Shown here: piece by piece, positions 47,947 to 57,407 of the stretch
Layout of the letters: every line of letters starts with the position of its first letter
Position numbering within the stretch: the stretch's first letter is position 1
Source of the DNA: Paenibacillus luteus
GTDB lineage: Bacteria > Bacillota > Bacilli > Paenibacillales > Paenibacillaceae
DNA: 57,421 nucleotides
Assembly: GCF_006542765.1 (NCBI RefSeq)
Contig: NZ_SKCD01000031.1
Location: 1-57,421, forward strand
Direction: 5' to 3'
Program-made: the position numbers and the translations under genes
Notes under the pieces: model-generated
Databases searched by the model: none
Told to the model about the DNA's origin: nothing
The model's input: the letters and a program-made list of their open reading frames with translations, nothing else

Positions 47947-50508
47947 CTAGCTTATTTCGATTTTAGACTCCGCTAAAAAATCAATCATGGATCGGGCTTG
48001 CACGTTGCCCGCGTGGACTGGCTTGCTCATCGACTCTCCCGTTTCCCTTAACTGGAACTCTACAATCTTGGCAACGCCCGGAATTAGATCGAAGAAATTA
48101 TCGGAGAACATGCCATCATGCTCCGCTGTAATCCATACCTGCTTGGCAAGTACATCTGCCTCCAGCTTAAATCTCGTTCCGCCGCTGCCTTCAAGCTCGG
48201 TAACCCGAATCGCGGATTTAGCTAGCTTCTGTTCCTTCATGTTTACAAAATAGAACTCCTTGCTGTCCACAAGCTTTCCATCCTGCTCCAGTACCGCATG
48301 CAGCAAGACGCTTCCCGCCTCATGCTCTCCCAGCCATTCCTGCTCATTCAGCGCAAACACGACAGCCGCGCCGTTGCCTTCTATTGCAATAGGCAGTACC
48401 GCCTGCTTAAGCTTCTCACCAGAGAAATGATACAACGTCACTTGCAAATCACCGGAGAGTGGAGCCAGCAAATCGGTGACAACATGCACCTGCACCTGCC
48501 CGTCATCGGTACGGTCAAACGAGATCATCGTATCTGCAAAACTCCTTTTCGCGTAAAATTGCATAGCTTTCCACTTGCCGTAATAGTCCATGCCCGCCCA
48601 TGAGGCGACTGGCCAGCAATCATTCATCTGCCAGTAGAGCGTCCCCATGCAATACGGCATGTTCCGGCGATGAGCTTCGATCGCCATTTTCATCGCTTCA
48701 GCCTGAAGCACTTGGCTCATATAGAGGAAGGAAGGGAAATCCTTCGGCTCGCTCATATAGATATCCATATATTCCTTGATCAGCCGGTTGCCGTCACCAT
48801 TCTTCTGATGCGCCCGCATCACCTTCGAGTCCAGCGCCAAGTCCTGTTCCTGCGCGAACGTCATCACGGTGTCGTATTCAGGGAACGATTGGAACCCGTA
48901 CTCACTCATAAAGCGGCCGACCTTTACATTATAATTTTCAAACGGCTCTACGGCATGCCATACGCCCCAATAATGTACGTCTCCTTCAGTGGACAATGGA
49001 TGTGCATGCTGCTGAATATCCCCCGTTAGAGAAACAAGCGGCGAGGAAGGCCAATATTCTGTTCCTGGTGCCAATGCCTCCACAGCGTTCGGCAGGATCT
49101 GATGGAACACCTTTTCGTAATCCTGCCAAATCACGGCGCGCTGCTCCGCTGTATAATTTTTCTTCCAGCCCCAGCCGCCTTCCTCGTCATACTGCGCCCA
49201 TGCGGAGTCGATTTCGTTGTTCCCGCACCAAAGTGCAATCGAAGGATGATTGCGCAGACGCTTTACGTTCTCTTCTGCTTCCAAACGCACATTATTCAGG
49301 AAAGCCTCGTCTCCCGGGTACATGCTGCAGGCAAACATAAAGTCCTGCCATACCAATATGCCATATTCGTCGCAAAGCTCATAGAATACGGACTGCTCGT
49401 AAATGCCGCCGCCCCACACCCGCAGCATATTCATGTTCGACTCCACAGCCGTAACAATCTCATGACGGTAGCGCTCGTCCGTCACATCCGTAATAAAGCT
49501 GTCATTCGGAATATGGTTGGCCCCCTTGGCAAACACCGCAACTCCGTTGAGTTCAAAATAAAACGTTGCGCCCTTCGCGTCCCTGTCCCGCACTAACCTA
49601 ATCGAACGCAAGCCGGTACGAATCGACCGGGAAGCGACTTCGCGTTCCTCCTGAAGCAGCTCGGCCTTAAAGGTATACAAGTGAGCCTCGCCAAGCCCCC
49701 GGCTCCACCATAGCTTTGGATCTGTGATGACAAGAGGCAACTGGATGACATTGCTGCCCGGTTCTAGCGTGACTTGCTGCTCCCACGTGAGCCCTTCCGT
49801 GCTCAGCTTCAGTTTGCCGCTCCAAGCGTGCTCAGCTTCGATTTCAACGTTAGCTGTCAAGCTTGCAGCCAACGCCGTTACCTGATTTTGCTGAATGTGG
49901 ATATCCGTTATTCTGGAGACGGACCAGCCTTCCAATCTGGCCTCGCGCCATATTCCGCTCGTCACAAAACGCGGGCCCCAATCCCAGCCATAATGATAAG
50001 GCGCTTTGCGTGCAAAAATGCTAATCTTCTGTTCGCCGAGCCCACCAAGCTCCGACTGGTCATTAGAGGCCGGCAAATTGTAGCCGAGCTGCTCAATCTT
50101 AGGTAGGTCCTCGCGAACCGGAGAGCGAAAGCGAACAGATAGTGTATTATCTTTTGCTTTCACCACATGCAGCACATCGGCTTTCCATGTTCGGAACATA
50201 TTGTCTGCGGACAACACATGGCTTCCGTTTACATAAACGTCAGCGTACGTATCCAATCCGTCAAATACCAGCTCTAATCGGGAGGAGCCAAGCAAGTCGC
50301 CTTCTACATCGAAGGTAGATTCATACTCCCAATCAACCTTATCGATCCACTGCAAATCATGCTCGTTCGTGGCGTAAAACGGATCTTTAATAACGCCGTT
50401 GCGAAGCAAATCTGTATGGACACAGCCGGGTACGACAGCAGCCATCCATTCTTTTTCCTCGCAAGCTTTAAATTTCCAATTGTGCAGCACTAGCTTTGTT
50501 TCTCCCAT
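47947..50508 (-). CDS. Beta-mannosidase, glycoside hydrolase family 2
   Basis: This intracellular exo-enzyme of 853 residues removes mannose from the non-reducing end of beta-mannosides. It has no signal peptide. The N-terminal sugar-binding jelly-roll contains WKFKACEEKEWMAAVVPGCVHTDLLRNG, typical of the family. The acid/base Glu is in ALWCGNNEIDSAW (about residue 432), and the nucleophile Glu is in FMSEYGFQSFPEYDT (about residue 535). An Ig-like and a C-terminal domain complete it. It is divergent from a LacI regulator across an operator-rich gap, so induction by a mannoside is likely. No importer for mannosides lies next to it. Confidence 0.93.
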   Translation of the reverse strand: MGETKLVLHNWKFKACEEKEWMAAVVPGCVHTDLLRNGVIKDPFYATNEHDLQWIDKVDWEYESTFDVEGDLLGSSRLELVFDGLDTYADVYVNGSHVLSADNMFRTWKADVLHVVKAKDNTLSVRFRSPVREDLPKIEQLGYNLPASNDQSELGGLGEQKISIFARKAPYHYGWDWGPRFVTSGIWREARLEGWSVSRITDIHIQQNQVTALAASLTANVEIEAEHAWSGKLKLSTEGLTWEQQVTLEPGSNVIQLPLVITDPKLWWSRGLGEAHLYTFKAELLQEEREVASRSIRTGLRSIRLVRDRDAKGATFYFELNGVAVFAKGANHIPNDSFITDVTDERYRHEIVTAVESNMNMLRVWGGGIYEQSVFYELCDEYGILVWQDFMFACSMYPGDEAFLNNVRLEAEENVKRLRNHPSIALWCGNNEIDSAWAQYDEEGGWGWKKNYTAEQRAVIWQDYEKVFHQILPNAVEALAPGTEYWPSSPLVSLTGDIQQHAHPLSTEGDVHYWGVWHAVEPFENYNVKVGRFMSEYGFQSFPEYDTVMTFAQEQDLALDSKVMRAHQKNGDGNRLIKEYMDIYMSEPKDFPSFLYMSQVLQAEAMKMAIEAHRRNMPYCMGTLYWQMNDCWPVASWAGMDYYGKWKAMQFYAKRSFADTMISFDRTDDGQVQVHVVTDLLAPLSGDLQVTLYHFSGEKLKQAVLPIAIEGNGAAVVFALNEQEWLGEHEAGSVLLHAVLEQDGKLVDSKEFYFVNMKEQKLAKSAIRVTELEGSGGTRFKLEADVLAKQVWITAEHDGMFSDNFFDLIPGVAKIVEFQLRETGESMSKPVHAGNVQARSMIDFLAESKIEIS

Positions 50509-50656
50509 GGTAAAACCCTCCTATATGCTTGGCCCGGCCAGACCTTCCTATGGAGCCTGGCCGCAGTTTTTTATTTTCATATGAGTAACCTGGCTCGTTT
50601 AAGAGCGTTTTCACCTTTTTATTCATAAAAAACGAATCTAAACTCGCTGGCTTTTG

Positions 50657-50851
50657 TTTTGTTATTTTGTTATTGCATTAGCATAATTTCGCATAACAAA
50701 TGTATCATCGATAACAAAAAAGGTCAAATGTTTTTGTTTTGTTATTTTCTTTTTAGACATTTCTTAATTTGAAAGTTGGCTTCCCCCTCCCTTTTCGCTT
50801 GTATTCCTTAAAAAATAAAGCTATATTATAAGCAATAACAAAATAACAAAA
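50657..50851. promoter_or_regulatory. Operator array for the LacI-type regulator
   Basis: The 20-mer TTTTGTTATTTTGTTATTGC (50657-50676) recurs in inverted orientation at 50832-50851. Three more copies of ATAACAAA/TTTTGTTAT lie at about 50693-50700, 50711-50719 and 50737-50745, making seven half-sites in 200 bases. The 399-base gap from 50509 to 50907 holds no gene. A looping repressor could bind the outer pair and control both the mannosidase and its own gene. Confidence 0.75.
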
Positions 50852-50907
50852 TCTAAAATAACTGCGTGCAATTCTTATTAATCTATATAAATGAGGTAAA
50901 ATGACCA

Positions 50908-51912
50908 ATGAAGCGCAAAGTAACGATACAATCCATTGCTGATTTTACAGGCTTATCCAAGTTCGCGGTATCTAGGGGACTAGCGGGGAAATCAGGGGTC
51001 AGTCCGCAAACCAGAGAATTAATTTTACGGGCAGCTGGACAGCTAGGCTACTTCAAGGGTGCCCAAGCACCGCCTATAGCAAGCGAACTAACGGATTTAG
51101 AGACGAAGAGCTGGTCCGGCACGATCCTGGTCCTGTTCCCGAATGTTCGCTATCAGAATACGGATTCCCTATACTGGGGACCGATCTTTAACGGCATATC
51201 CACTAGATTGAACCAGAAGGGCATTACGATTTTAACCTTAACGGAGCCTACCAACGATTCCATGTTCTCTCTGCTCAATCCGGAGGCAATCATGGGCATT
51301 ATCACCGTGGGCACCATCTCGACGTCAGTTCTGCTTGATATCAAACGGCTCAGCATTCCTGTCGTTATGGTCGACCATGTTGATCCTAAGCTTCATTGCG
51401 ATTCTATCTTTACCGACAACCTTACCTGCATGAGGGAAATGATGAATGCTGTTATCGAAAAAGGCTATAAACGATATCAGTTTTTAGGAAATATCCGCGA
51501 TGCACAAAGCTTCTATGAACGGTTTCTCGGTTTTCGTTCCGCCTTGGAGGATCATAACATCGAGCTCAAACAAATCCCTTCGCTGATCGGCCCAGAGCTT
51601 GAAAACTTCCATGAAACCTTTAAGGAAGCGATTCACGCGCATGGGCTGCCTGAAGTTTTTGTTTGTGCTAACGATATATTTGCTTTATTCGCTTTGGAAT
51701 CGCTAAAAAAATTAGGAATGGCTATTCCGAACGATCTTGTATTTACTGGCTTTGATCATACGCATCCACAAATTCCTTTTGCAGCTACCGTTAATGTAGA
51801 CAAAGAACTGCTCGGCAAACGTGCCGTTGACCAAATGCTCTGGCGAATTCTTAATCCGGGCACAAGATACGAAAAAACGCTTATCCAAGCCGAGGTTATG
51901 TTTAGACCCTGA
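50908..51912 (+). CDS. LacI-family transcriptional regulator
   Basis: This repressor of 334 residues has an N-terminal HTH and hinge (VTIQSIADFTGLSKFAVSRGLAGKSGVSPQTRELILRAAGQLGYF) and a C-terminal sugar-binding domain (VIEKGYKRYQFLGNIRDAQSFYERFLGF, EVFVCANDIFALFAL, FDHTHPQIPFAATVNVDKELLGKRAVDQML). It is divergent from the GH2 beta-mannosidase, and the ATAACAAA array lies between. A GAGGT motif precedes the ATG. The likely role is mannoside-responsive control of the mannosidase. It is followed by a strong terminator. Confidence 0.92.
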   Translation: MKRKVTIQSIADFTGLSKFAVSRGLAGKSGVSPQTRELILRAAGQLGYFKGAQAPPIASELTDLETKSWSGTILVLFPNVRYQNTDSLYWGPIFNGISTRLNQKGITILTLTEPTNDSMFSLLNPEAIMGIITVGTISTSVLLDIKRLSIPVVMVDHVDPKLHCDSIFTDNLTCMREMMNAVIEKGYKRYQFLGNIRDAQSFYERFLGFRSALEDHNIELKQIPSLIGPELENFHETFKEAIHAHGLPEVFVCANDIFALFALESLKKLGMAIPNDLVFTGFDHTHPQIPFAATVNVDKELLGKRAVDQMLWRILNPGTRYEKTLIQAEVMFRP

Positions 51913-51920
51913 TCCTATGC

Positions 51921-51973
51921 AAAAAAAGGCCTTCCCGCTGACGAATAATCGTCAAGAGCGGGAAGGCCTTTTG
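51921..51973. terminator. Bidirectional terminator
   Basis: AAAAGGCCTTCCCGCT pairs with AGCGGGAAGGCCTTTT, and an inner GACG/CGTC hairpin closes the loop. T-rich or A-rich tails lie on both sides. It serves the convergent regulator and ppnP genes. Confidence 0.9.
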
Positions 51974-51991
51974 TTCATGGACTAAGAATGC

Positions 51992-52309
51992 CTATTCGTA
52001 AATATACGAGCAGCAGTAGTCCGAAACTTCAGTAACCTGAAGCTTGAACTTCGTGTTTGCAGGCACTTGGAATTCACCTTCGCCTTGAATGTGAATCCAC
52101 TCGGTTTCACCAGGAAGCAGAACCTTCAAGTCGCCAGCCAAAATTTCCATAATTTCAACGCAGTCTGTTCCAAATTCATACTCGCCAGGCAGCATAATGC
52201 CAAGCGTTTTTTTGGTGCCGTCCGCAAACAATACAGCGCGGCTTGTTACTTTACCGTCGAAGTAGACGTTGGCCTTCTTGACGATGGATACATTATCGAA
52301 TTGAGACAT
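51992..52309 (-). CDS. ppnP: Pyrimidine/purine nucleoside phosphorylase
   Basis: This small cupin enzyme of 105 residues splits nucleosides with phosphate into base and ribose 1-phosphate. VSIVKKANVYFDGKVTSRAVLFADGTKKTLGIMLPGEYEFGTD is the PpnP (formerly DUF1255) signature; ETEWIHIQGEGEFQVPANTKF completes the barrel. It lies 51 bases downstream of tkt on the same strand, so ribose 1-phosphate could feed the pentose pathway that transketolase serves. This link is inferred from position. Confidence 0.93.
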   Translation of the reverse strand: MSQFDNVSIVKKANVYFDGKVTSRAVLFADGTKKTLGIMLPGEYEFGTDCVEIMEILAGDLKVLLPGETEWIHIQGEGEFQVPANTKFKLQVTEVSDYCCSYIYE

Positions 52310-52360
52310 GGTAGGTGAATTCTCCCTTATCTATCGGATGCTAAAGCTTGGAGCTGTTCA

Positions 52361-54379
52361 TTACAGCAATGCTTTCACTTTGCTAACAACATTCTCAACC
52401 GTAAAGCCGTATTCCTTAATTACACGGTCGCCTGGGGCGGAAGCACCGAAACGGTCGATCGCTAGGATATCGCCTTGATCGCCTGTGTAACGCTCCCAGC
52501 CGAACGGATGAGCCATTTCGATCGCAAGACGGGCTTTAACTTCAGGAAGAATGACGGAATTTTTGTATTCTTTCGATTGCTTCTCGAATAGATCCCAGCT
52601 CGGCATGCTGACGACACGTACTTGAATGCCCTCTTCTGCCAATGCTTTCTGAGCGGCTACCGCTAGTTGAACCTCGGAACCTGTTGCAAGGATTTGAGCC
52701 TGTGGCTTGCCATTAGCTGCATCTGCAACCACGTAAGCACCGCGGCGAAGGTTTTCATGAATGCCATCAACCGTACCTTCAAGGATAGGCAGGTTTTGAC
52801 GAGTCAAGACAAGCGCAACCGGGTTGCCCGTGTTCTCAACCGCATATGCCCATGCAGCAGAAGTCTCGTTACCATCTGCCGGACGAATTACTGTCAGATC
52901 AGGAATGATACGGATCGATGCAAGCTGCTCAATCGGCTCATGCGTAGGACCGTCTTCACCGACAGCGATACTGTCATGCGTTAGTACATAAACAACAGGC
53001 AGCTTCATGAGTGCAGCAAGGCGAACCGCAGGACGTAGGTAGTCGGTAAATACGAAGAACGTACCTCCGAATACTTTCAAGCCGCTGTGCAGCGCAATAC
53101 CGTTCATAGCAGCAGCCATACCGAATTCACGAACGCCGTAATACAGATTGCGGCCATCGTAGCTGCCTGGCTTGAACTGTGTCAAACCCTTAAGGTGTGT
53201 CATTGTGGAGCTCTCAAGGTCAGCCGAGCCGCCGAAGATCGTCGGAACGTTTTTCGCAAGACCATTAAGCGCGTTACCGGAAGCCACGCGAGTCGAAACC
53301 GCACTGTCTCCAACTTTATAAGCAGGAAGATCCGCATCCCAGCCCTCAGGCAATGCTCCGGAAATGGCTAGCTCGAACTGAGCCGCAAGCTCAGGGAAAG
53401 CTGCTTTATATGCTGCAAAAGCTTGATCCCACTGTGCGTTCGCTTGCTCGCCGCTACTTTTTACATCAGCAAAATGAGCACGAACCTCGTCTGGAACGTG
53501 GAACTGGTGATCTTCCGACCAGCCGTAAGCTTGTTTTGTCAATTTTGTTTCGTCAGCGCCAAGCGGTGATCCGTGAGGACCAGCATGTCCGCCTTTGCCG
53601 CCTTTGTTCGGGCTGCCGTAACCGATAACCGTTTTGACTTCAATCAATGTCGGTTTGGACAAATCAGCTTGCGCCTCGGCTACTGCTTTGGAAAGAGCTT
53701 CTAGGTCATTGCCGTCTTCTACGCGAAGAACCTGCCAGCCGTAACCTTCAAAACGTTTTTGAACGCTCTCGGAATACGAAAGGTTCAGTTCGCCATCAAG
53801 CGAAATATCGTTGGAATCATATAGTACAACCAATTTGCCAAGCTGCAAGTGGCCAGCGAAGGAAGCTGCTTCGTGAGAAACGCCCTCCATCAAGTCACCG
53901 TCGCCGCAAATGGAATAGGTGAAGTGGTTGATCAGATCATGGCCTTCTTTGTTGTAAGTCGCGCCAAGCTGCGCTTCCGCGATCGCCATACCCACCGCCA
54001 TTGCAATCCCTTGACCAAGCGGACCCGTTGTTGCATCAACGCCAGCCGTGTGGCCGAATTCCGGATGTCCAGGTGTCAGGGAACCCCATTGGCGGAAGTT
54101 TTGCAGCTCTTCAAGCGGCAAATCATAACCGGAAAGGTGAAGGAGGCTGTAAAGCAGCATTGAGCCGTGGCCCGCAGACAAAACAAAACGGTCGCGGTTG
54201 ATCCAAGTTGGGTTTGAAGGGTTGTGCTTCATGTTTTTCGCAAACAATTGGTAACCCATTGGAGCCGCACCCATAGGCATACCAGGGTGACCCGATTTTG
54301 CTTTCTCGATCGCATCAATAGCTAGTGTACGAATCGTATCGATCGAAAGCTGTTCAATTGATTTTTGTGTTACAGACAT
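52361..54379 (-). CDS. tkt: Transketolase
   Basis: This thiamine diphosphate enzyme of the pentose phosphate pathway moves two-carbon units between sugar phosphates. It has 672 residues. The cofactor motif GDGDLMEGVSHEAASFAG (about residues 155-172) binds ThDP and Mg2+. DRFVLSAGHGSMLLYSLLHLSGYDL and EVRAHFA-type segments are in the PP domain, VFTDYLRPAVRLAALM and THDSIAVGEDGPTHEPIEQLASIR in the Pyr domain. AGGAGG lies eight bases before the ATG. ppnP follows after 51 bases. Confidence 0.96.
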   Translation of the reverse strand: MSVTQKSIEQLSIDTIRTLAIDAIEKAKSGHPGMPMGAAPMGYQLFAKNMKHNPSNPTWINRDRFVLSAGHGSMLLYSLLHLSGYDLPLEELQNFRQWGSLTPGHPEFGHTAGVDATTGPLGQGIAMAVGMAIAEAQLGATYNKEGHDLINHFTYSICGDGDLMEGVSHEAASFAGHLQLGKLVVLYDSNDISLDGELNLSYSESVQKRFEGYGWQVLRVEDGNDLEALSKAVAEAQADLSKPTLIEVKTVIGYGSPNKGGKGGHAGPHGSPLGADETKLTKQAYGWSEDHQFHVPDEVRAHFADVKSSGEQANAQWDQAFAAYKAAFPELAAQFELAISGALPEGWDADLPAYKVGDSAVSTRVASGNALNGLAKNVPTIFGGSADLESSTMTHLKGLTQFKPGSYDGRNLYYGVREFGMAAAMNGIALHSGLKVFGGTFFVFTDYLRPAVRLAALMKLPVVYVLTHDSIAVGEDGPTHEPIEQLASIRIIPDLTVIRPADGNETSAAWAYAVENTGNPVALVLTRQNLPILEGTVDGIHENLRRGAYVVADAANGKPQAQILATGSEVQLAVAAQKALAEEGIQVRVVSMPSWDLFEKQSKEYKNSVILPEVKARLAIEMAHPFGWERYTGDQGDILAIDRFGASAPGDRVIKEYGFTVENVVSKVKALL

Positions 54380-54543
54380 TCCAATTTCCTCCTATATTCT
54401 GATCTTGTCTACTCTCGTCTCGTTATATGGTTTCTAAAAATAACGATACAGCGTCATACCAGTACGCAATAACTCTGAATATTGTATCACTCTGCATGCT
54501 TGTTTTCCATCATAAATAATAGAATTTCCGCATAAAAATACAG

Positions 54544-55446
54544 CTAGTTGAATACAACCGTTTTATTATTATGCACGATTACGCGGTCTTCAATATGCCA
54601 TTTCACTGCACGGGCAAGCACGACGCGCTCAATGGTCCGCCCGATTCGTTTCAGGTCATCAACATTGTCGCGATGGCTGACGCGCTGAACGTCCTGCTCG
54701 ATAATAGGACCACCGTCAAGCTCCTCAGTTACGTAATGCGCGGTTGCTCCGATAATTTTTACGCCGCGTGTGTAAGCTTGTGCATAGGGCTTGCCTCCTA
54801 CGAATGCCGGTAGGAAGGAGTGGTGGATATTGATAATTCGGTTCGGGAACTGCTCAATAAACTTAGGCGAGATGATCTGCATGTAACGAGCCAGTACAAC
54901 GATGTCCGCTTTGTCCGCGACAACCTCCATCTGCTTGCGTTCCGCTTCTGCCTTTGAAGCAGCCGTAACCGGGATATGATGGTATTCGATGCCGAAGGAT
55001 TCTACAAGCTCTCTCATATCCGGATGGTTGCTGATCACCATAGAAATATCGGCATCCAAATCGCCAGCCTTCCACTGCCAAAGCAACTCGAGCAAGCAGT
55101 GATCCTCTTTGGATACAAATATGGCAAGACGCTTCTTGCGGCTCGCCCGGAAGGTGTGCCACTTCATGTCGAAGCGGTCAGCTACTCGGGCAAAATCTTC
55201 AACAAGGACAGGCAGCTCCTTGTCCATATCATTTAGGTCAAACTCGAAGCGGATGAAAAACATGCCGCCTTCTGGATCCATCGTATATTGATCAGATTGC
55301 ACGATATTCGCACCGTGCTCGTACAAGAAGTGAGACACAGCCGCTACGATGCCCGGACGGTCTGGACAAGAGATAAGCATGCGGGCACGGCCGCTTTTTC
55401 CACTAGTGTCTTTCAACGGATCTAGCGGGTTGGATTGGGATGACAT
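54544..55446 (-). CDS. purU: Formyltetrahydrofolate deformylase
   Basis: This enzyme releases formate from 10-formyl-tetrahydrofolate, supplying formate for purine synthesis and balancing one-carbon pools. It has 300 residues. The N-terminal ACT domain starts RARMLISCPDRPGIVAAVSHFLYEHGANIVQSDQ. The C-terminal formyltransferase-like domain has HHIPVT, LARYMQIISPKF, RIINIHHSFLPAFVGGKPYAQAYTRGVKIIGATAHYVTEELDGGPIIEQD, with the catalytic residues Asn-His-Asp in INIHHSF and GATAHYV. The ATG at 55446 is preferred: AAGGAAG lies upstream of it and inside the longer frame starting at 55467. Confidence 0.95.
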   Translation of the reverse strand: MSSQSNPLDPLKDTSGKSGRARMLISCPDRPGIVAAVSHFLYEHGANIVQSDQYTMDPEGGMFFIRFEFDLNDMDKELPVLVEDFARVADRFDMKWHTFRASRKKRLAIFVSKEDHCLLELLWQWKAGDLDADISMVISNHPDMRELVESFGIEYHHIPVTAASKAEAERKQMEVVADKADIVVLARYMQIISPKFIEQFPNRIINIHHSFLPAFVGGKPYAQAYTRGVKIIGATAHYVTEELDGGPIIEQDVQRVSHRDNVDDLKRIGRTIERVVLARAVKWHIEDRVIVHNNKTVVFN

Positions 55447-55500
55447 GGACTTCAAACTTCCTTTCACAACGTGATCTATTCAATTTATTAGCATGCTGGC

Positions 55501-56631
55501 TTAAATTCTTGCAAGCAGCTCTTTGCCGCCAAACCAAGCCGTGATGCGCTGGTTTACCTGTTCTTCTGTAAGTTCAGGAGAAAGCACTTCACCGGCCATA
55601 ACAAGATCGTACAAGCGTTCCATCGGCTCGCGAGGGTCTGCTTTTTTCGCTTTCGCGTCATTTTTCAGCAGCTCCCAGGTTTGGAGAACGTAAGACCTTG
55701 GATCAATTTCCTGCTTGCAGAAGAAATGATGAAGCCGCTCCACATCCTCGAAGAACGGTTCTCCCAGACGAGGCTTGCCATTGCCGCTAAGCAAGGCAAT
55801 TTCAACCTCATACATCGGACGCTCGGTTTTGTCTTCCTTGCCGATCCAAGGTGTCTCCAATATAAATGGACGACCTTTAAGTCCTTCATGATTAACGATT
55901 CGCTGAATCGCGTCATGGCCAAGCCAGCCTGCACCCACCGGAGCATGCCGGTCCTTGCCTGCGGCACGCGGATTTTTGCTGTCGTTCACATGGACAACGG
56001 CTACGCGGTTTAGTCCGACCAAACGATCAAATTGCTCTAGCACACCATCCAGATCATTGATCAGATCATAACCAGCATCGTGCATATGGCAAGTATCCAT
56101 ACAAACCGTCAGGCGGTGATTGTCTTGAACCTTGTCAATAATTGCTGCCAGCTCTTCGAAGCTGCGGCCGATTTCCGTTCCTTTGCCCGCCATCGTCTCA
56201 AGAGCGATGTTTACGTTCGTTTCCTTCGTTCCGGCAAGCACTTCATTCAAGCCTTCCGCTATACGGGCTATGCCGTATTCCGCGTCCTTGTCTGTATAAG
56301 CGCCTGGGTGCAAGACAATATTACGAACACCGATATAGTCTGTGCGGCGAATTTCTTCCTGCAAGAAAGAAACGGCAAGCTCAAACGTGGACTCCTTGTA
56401 GGAGCCAAGATTTACAATGTAAGGAGCGTGCACTACAATTTCATTAATGCCCGATTTCTCCATTAACGCCTTGCCTTCTTCAATATATAACGTATCGATC
56501 GGCTTTCTTCTCGTGTTCTGAGGTGCGCCGGTGTATATCATAAATGAGCTGGAGCCATACGATACGGCTTCTTGCGCTGCCGTTAGCAGCCCCTTGTCCG
56601 AAAATGATACATGGGAACCTATTTTCAACAT
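55501..56631 (-). CDS. nfo: Deoxyribonuclease IV (endonuclease IV) with C-terminal extension
   Basis: This repair enzyme cuts DNA at abasic sites. The three-zinc TIM barrel occupies about residues 1-283: KIGSHVSFSDKGLLTAAQEAVSYGSSSFMIYTGAPQN, HAPYIVNLGS, NIVLHPGA, NIALETMAGKGTEIG, TVCMDTCHMHDAGYDL and VHVNDSKN hold the His, Glu and Asp ligands. After the barrel, about 93 residues (from NGKPRLGEPFFEDV) continue with helical character, absent from the about 297-residue B. subtilis homologue. AAAGGGG lies ten bases before the ATG at 56631. The extension's role is unknown. The gene is followed by purU on the same strand after 54 bases. Confidence 0.92.
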   Translation of the reverse strand: MLKIGSHVSFSDKGLLTAAQEAVSYGSSSFMIYTGAPQNTRRKPIDTLYIEEGKALMEKSGINEIVVHAPYIVNLGSYKESTFELAVSFLQEEIRRTDYIGVRNIVLHPGAYTDKDAEYGIARIAEGLNEVLAGTKETNVNIALETMAGKGTEIGRSFEELAAIIDKVQDNHRLTVCMDTCHMHDAGYDLINDLDGVLEQFDRLVGLNRVAVVHVNDSKNPRAAGKDRHAPVGAGWLGHDAIQRIVNHEGLKGRPFILETPWIGKEDKTERPMYEVEIALLSGNGKPRLGEPFFEDVERLHHFFCKQEIDPRSYVLQTWELLKNDAKAKKADPREPMERLYDLVMAGEVLSPELTEEQVNQRITAWFGGKELLARI

Positions 56632-56871
56632 GGATTTTACGCCCCTTTCGGTTATCAAACCTTATTTTACAAGGAATGTCGAAATAAATCTAGTAACGAC
56701 CAAACTACGCAAACAGGTTGTTCAAATCGTCCAGTTCCTTGCCAGTAAGGGATAATCCAAATCCCTCCTTAAGGGAGGTTGCATACTCATGTATTAAAGT
56801 GCACTGATTTGGGGATGTATTTTTTTAAAAATAAGGATAGACGCTAACGAATGCTGAAAAGATTAATCAAT

Positions 56872-56911
56872 AGGAAGAGCCGCAGGGAAGCTTTCCCATG
56901 CGGCTCTTCCT
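56872..56911. terminator. Strong hairpin at the right edge
   Basis: AGGAAGAGCCGCA (56872-56884) pairs with TGCGGCTCTTCCT (56899-56911), with a further GGGAA/TTCCC pair inside. T runs are poor on both sides. It lies about 40 bases past the end of the decayed gene on its right, so it may have terminated it. Confidence 0.65.
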
Positions 56912-56948
56912 AATTATAATCCACTAATTTTACACAAGCACAATGTAT

Positions 56949-57233
56949 TTATTGAGTGTTATGCAAATGCCTTACTTGCTGCGGCGCGTCCTCCGTGCTC
57001 TTAAGTACCCTTAGTATCCGATCAGTTTTGTTCCACTCTAAATAAAACTGACTAACCAAATTAATGACAGACAACTTAATTTGCTCATCAGTAAGCTACG
57101 AATACCTAACTACCTCAGAAACGTCTAGGCTAAACCACTCATTTCTATGCCTGTTAAACAATACCCGCAGGACTTTCGAGTTGTGTCGTCTAGCACTATG
57201 ATGTATACCTCCCTTGTGATTATTAATTATCAC
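56949..57233 (-). pseudogene. Decayed small gene with an internal stop codon
   Basis: One minus-strand frame of 95 codons is open but for a TAG at 57096-57098. The second half reads LTDEQIKLSVINLVSQFYLEWNK and then TDRILRVLKSTEDAPQ, amphipathic and protein-like. The first half includes SKVLRVLFNRHRNEWFSLDVSEVVRYS, like a helix-turn-helix piece. The GTG start at 57233 lacks a ribosome site. I do not recognise the family. The alternative is a chance open frame; in that case the region from 56912 to 57400 holds no gene. Confidence 0.4.
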
Positions 57234-57407
57234 GTTACTACAAACAAACGTTCTTATTCAATGTATGGATCTTCCTAAAGCCTTATGAAATTAATTAAAC
57301 CTGAATTACGAAAGTGCGACCTCATAAAAACATAAAAAAGTGCCCTAATCTTTGGTAGAATGGTGTTTACGAAGACAACATCACCCAAAGAGAGGAGCAC
57401 CCATAAA

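Noticed and set aside
50581..50630. Second cre-like site upstream of the beta-mannosidase
   Set aside because: The word around AGAGCGTTTTCA misses three constrained positions of the cre pattern.
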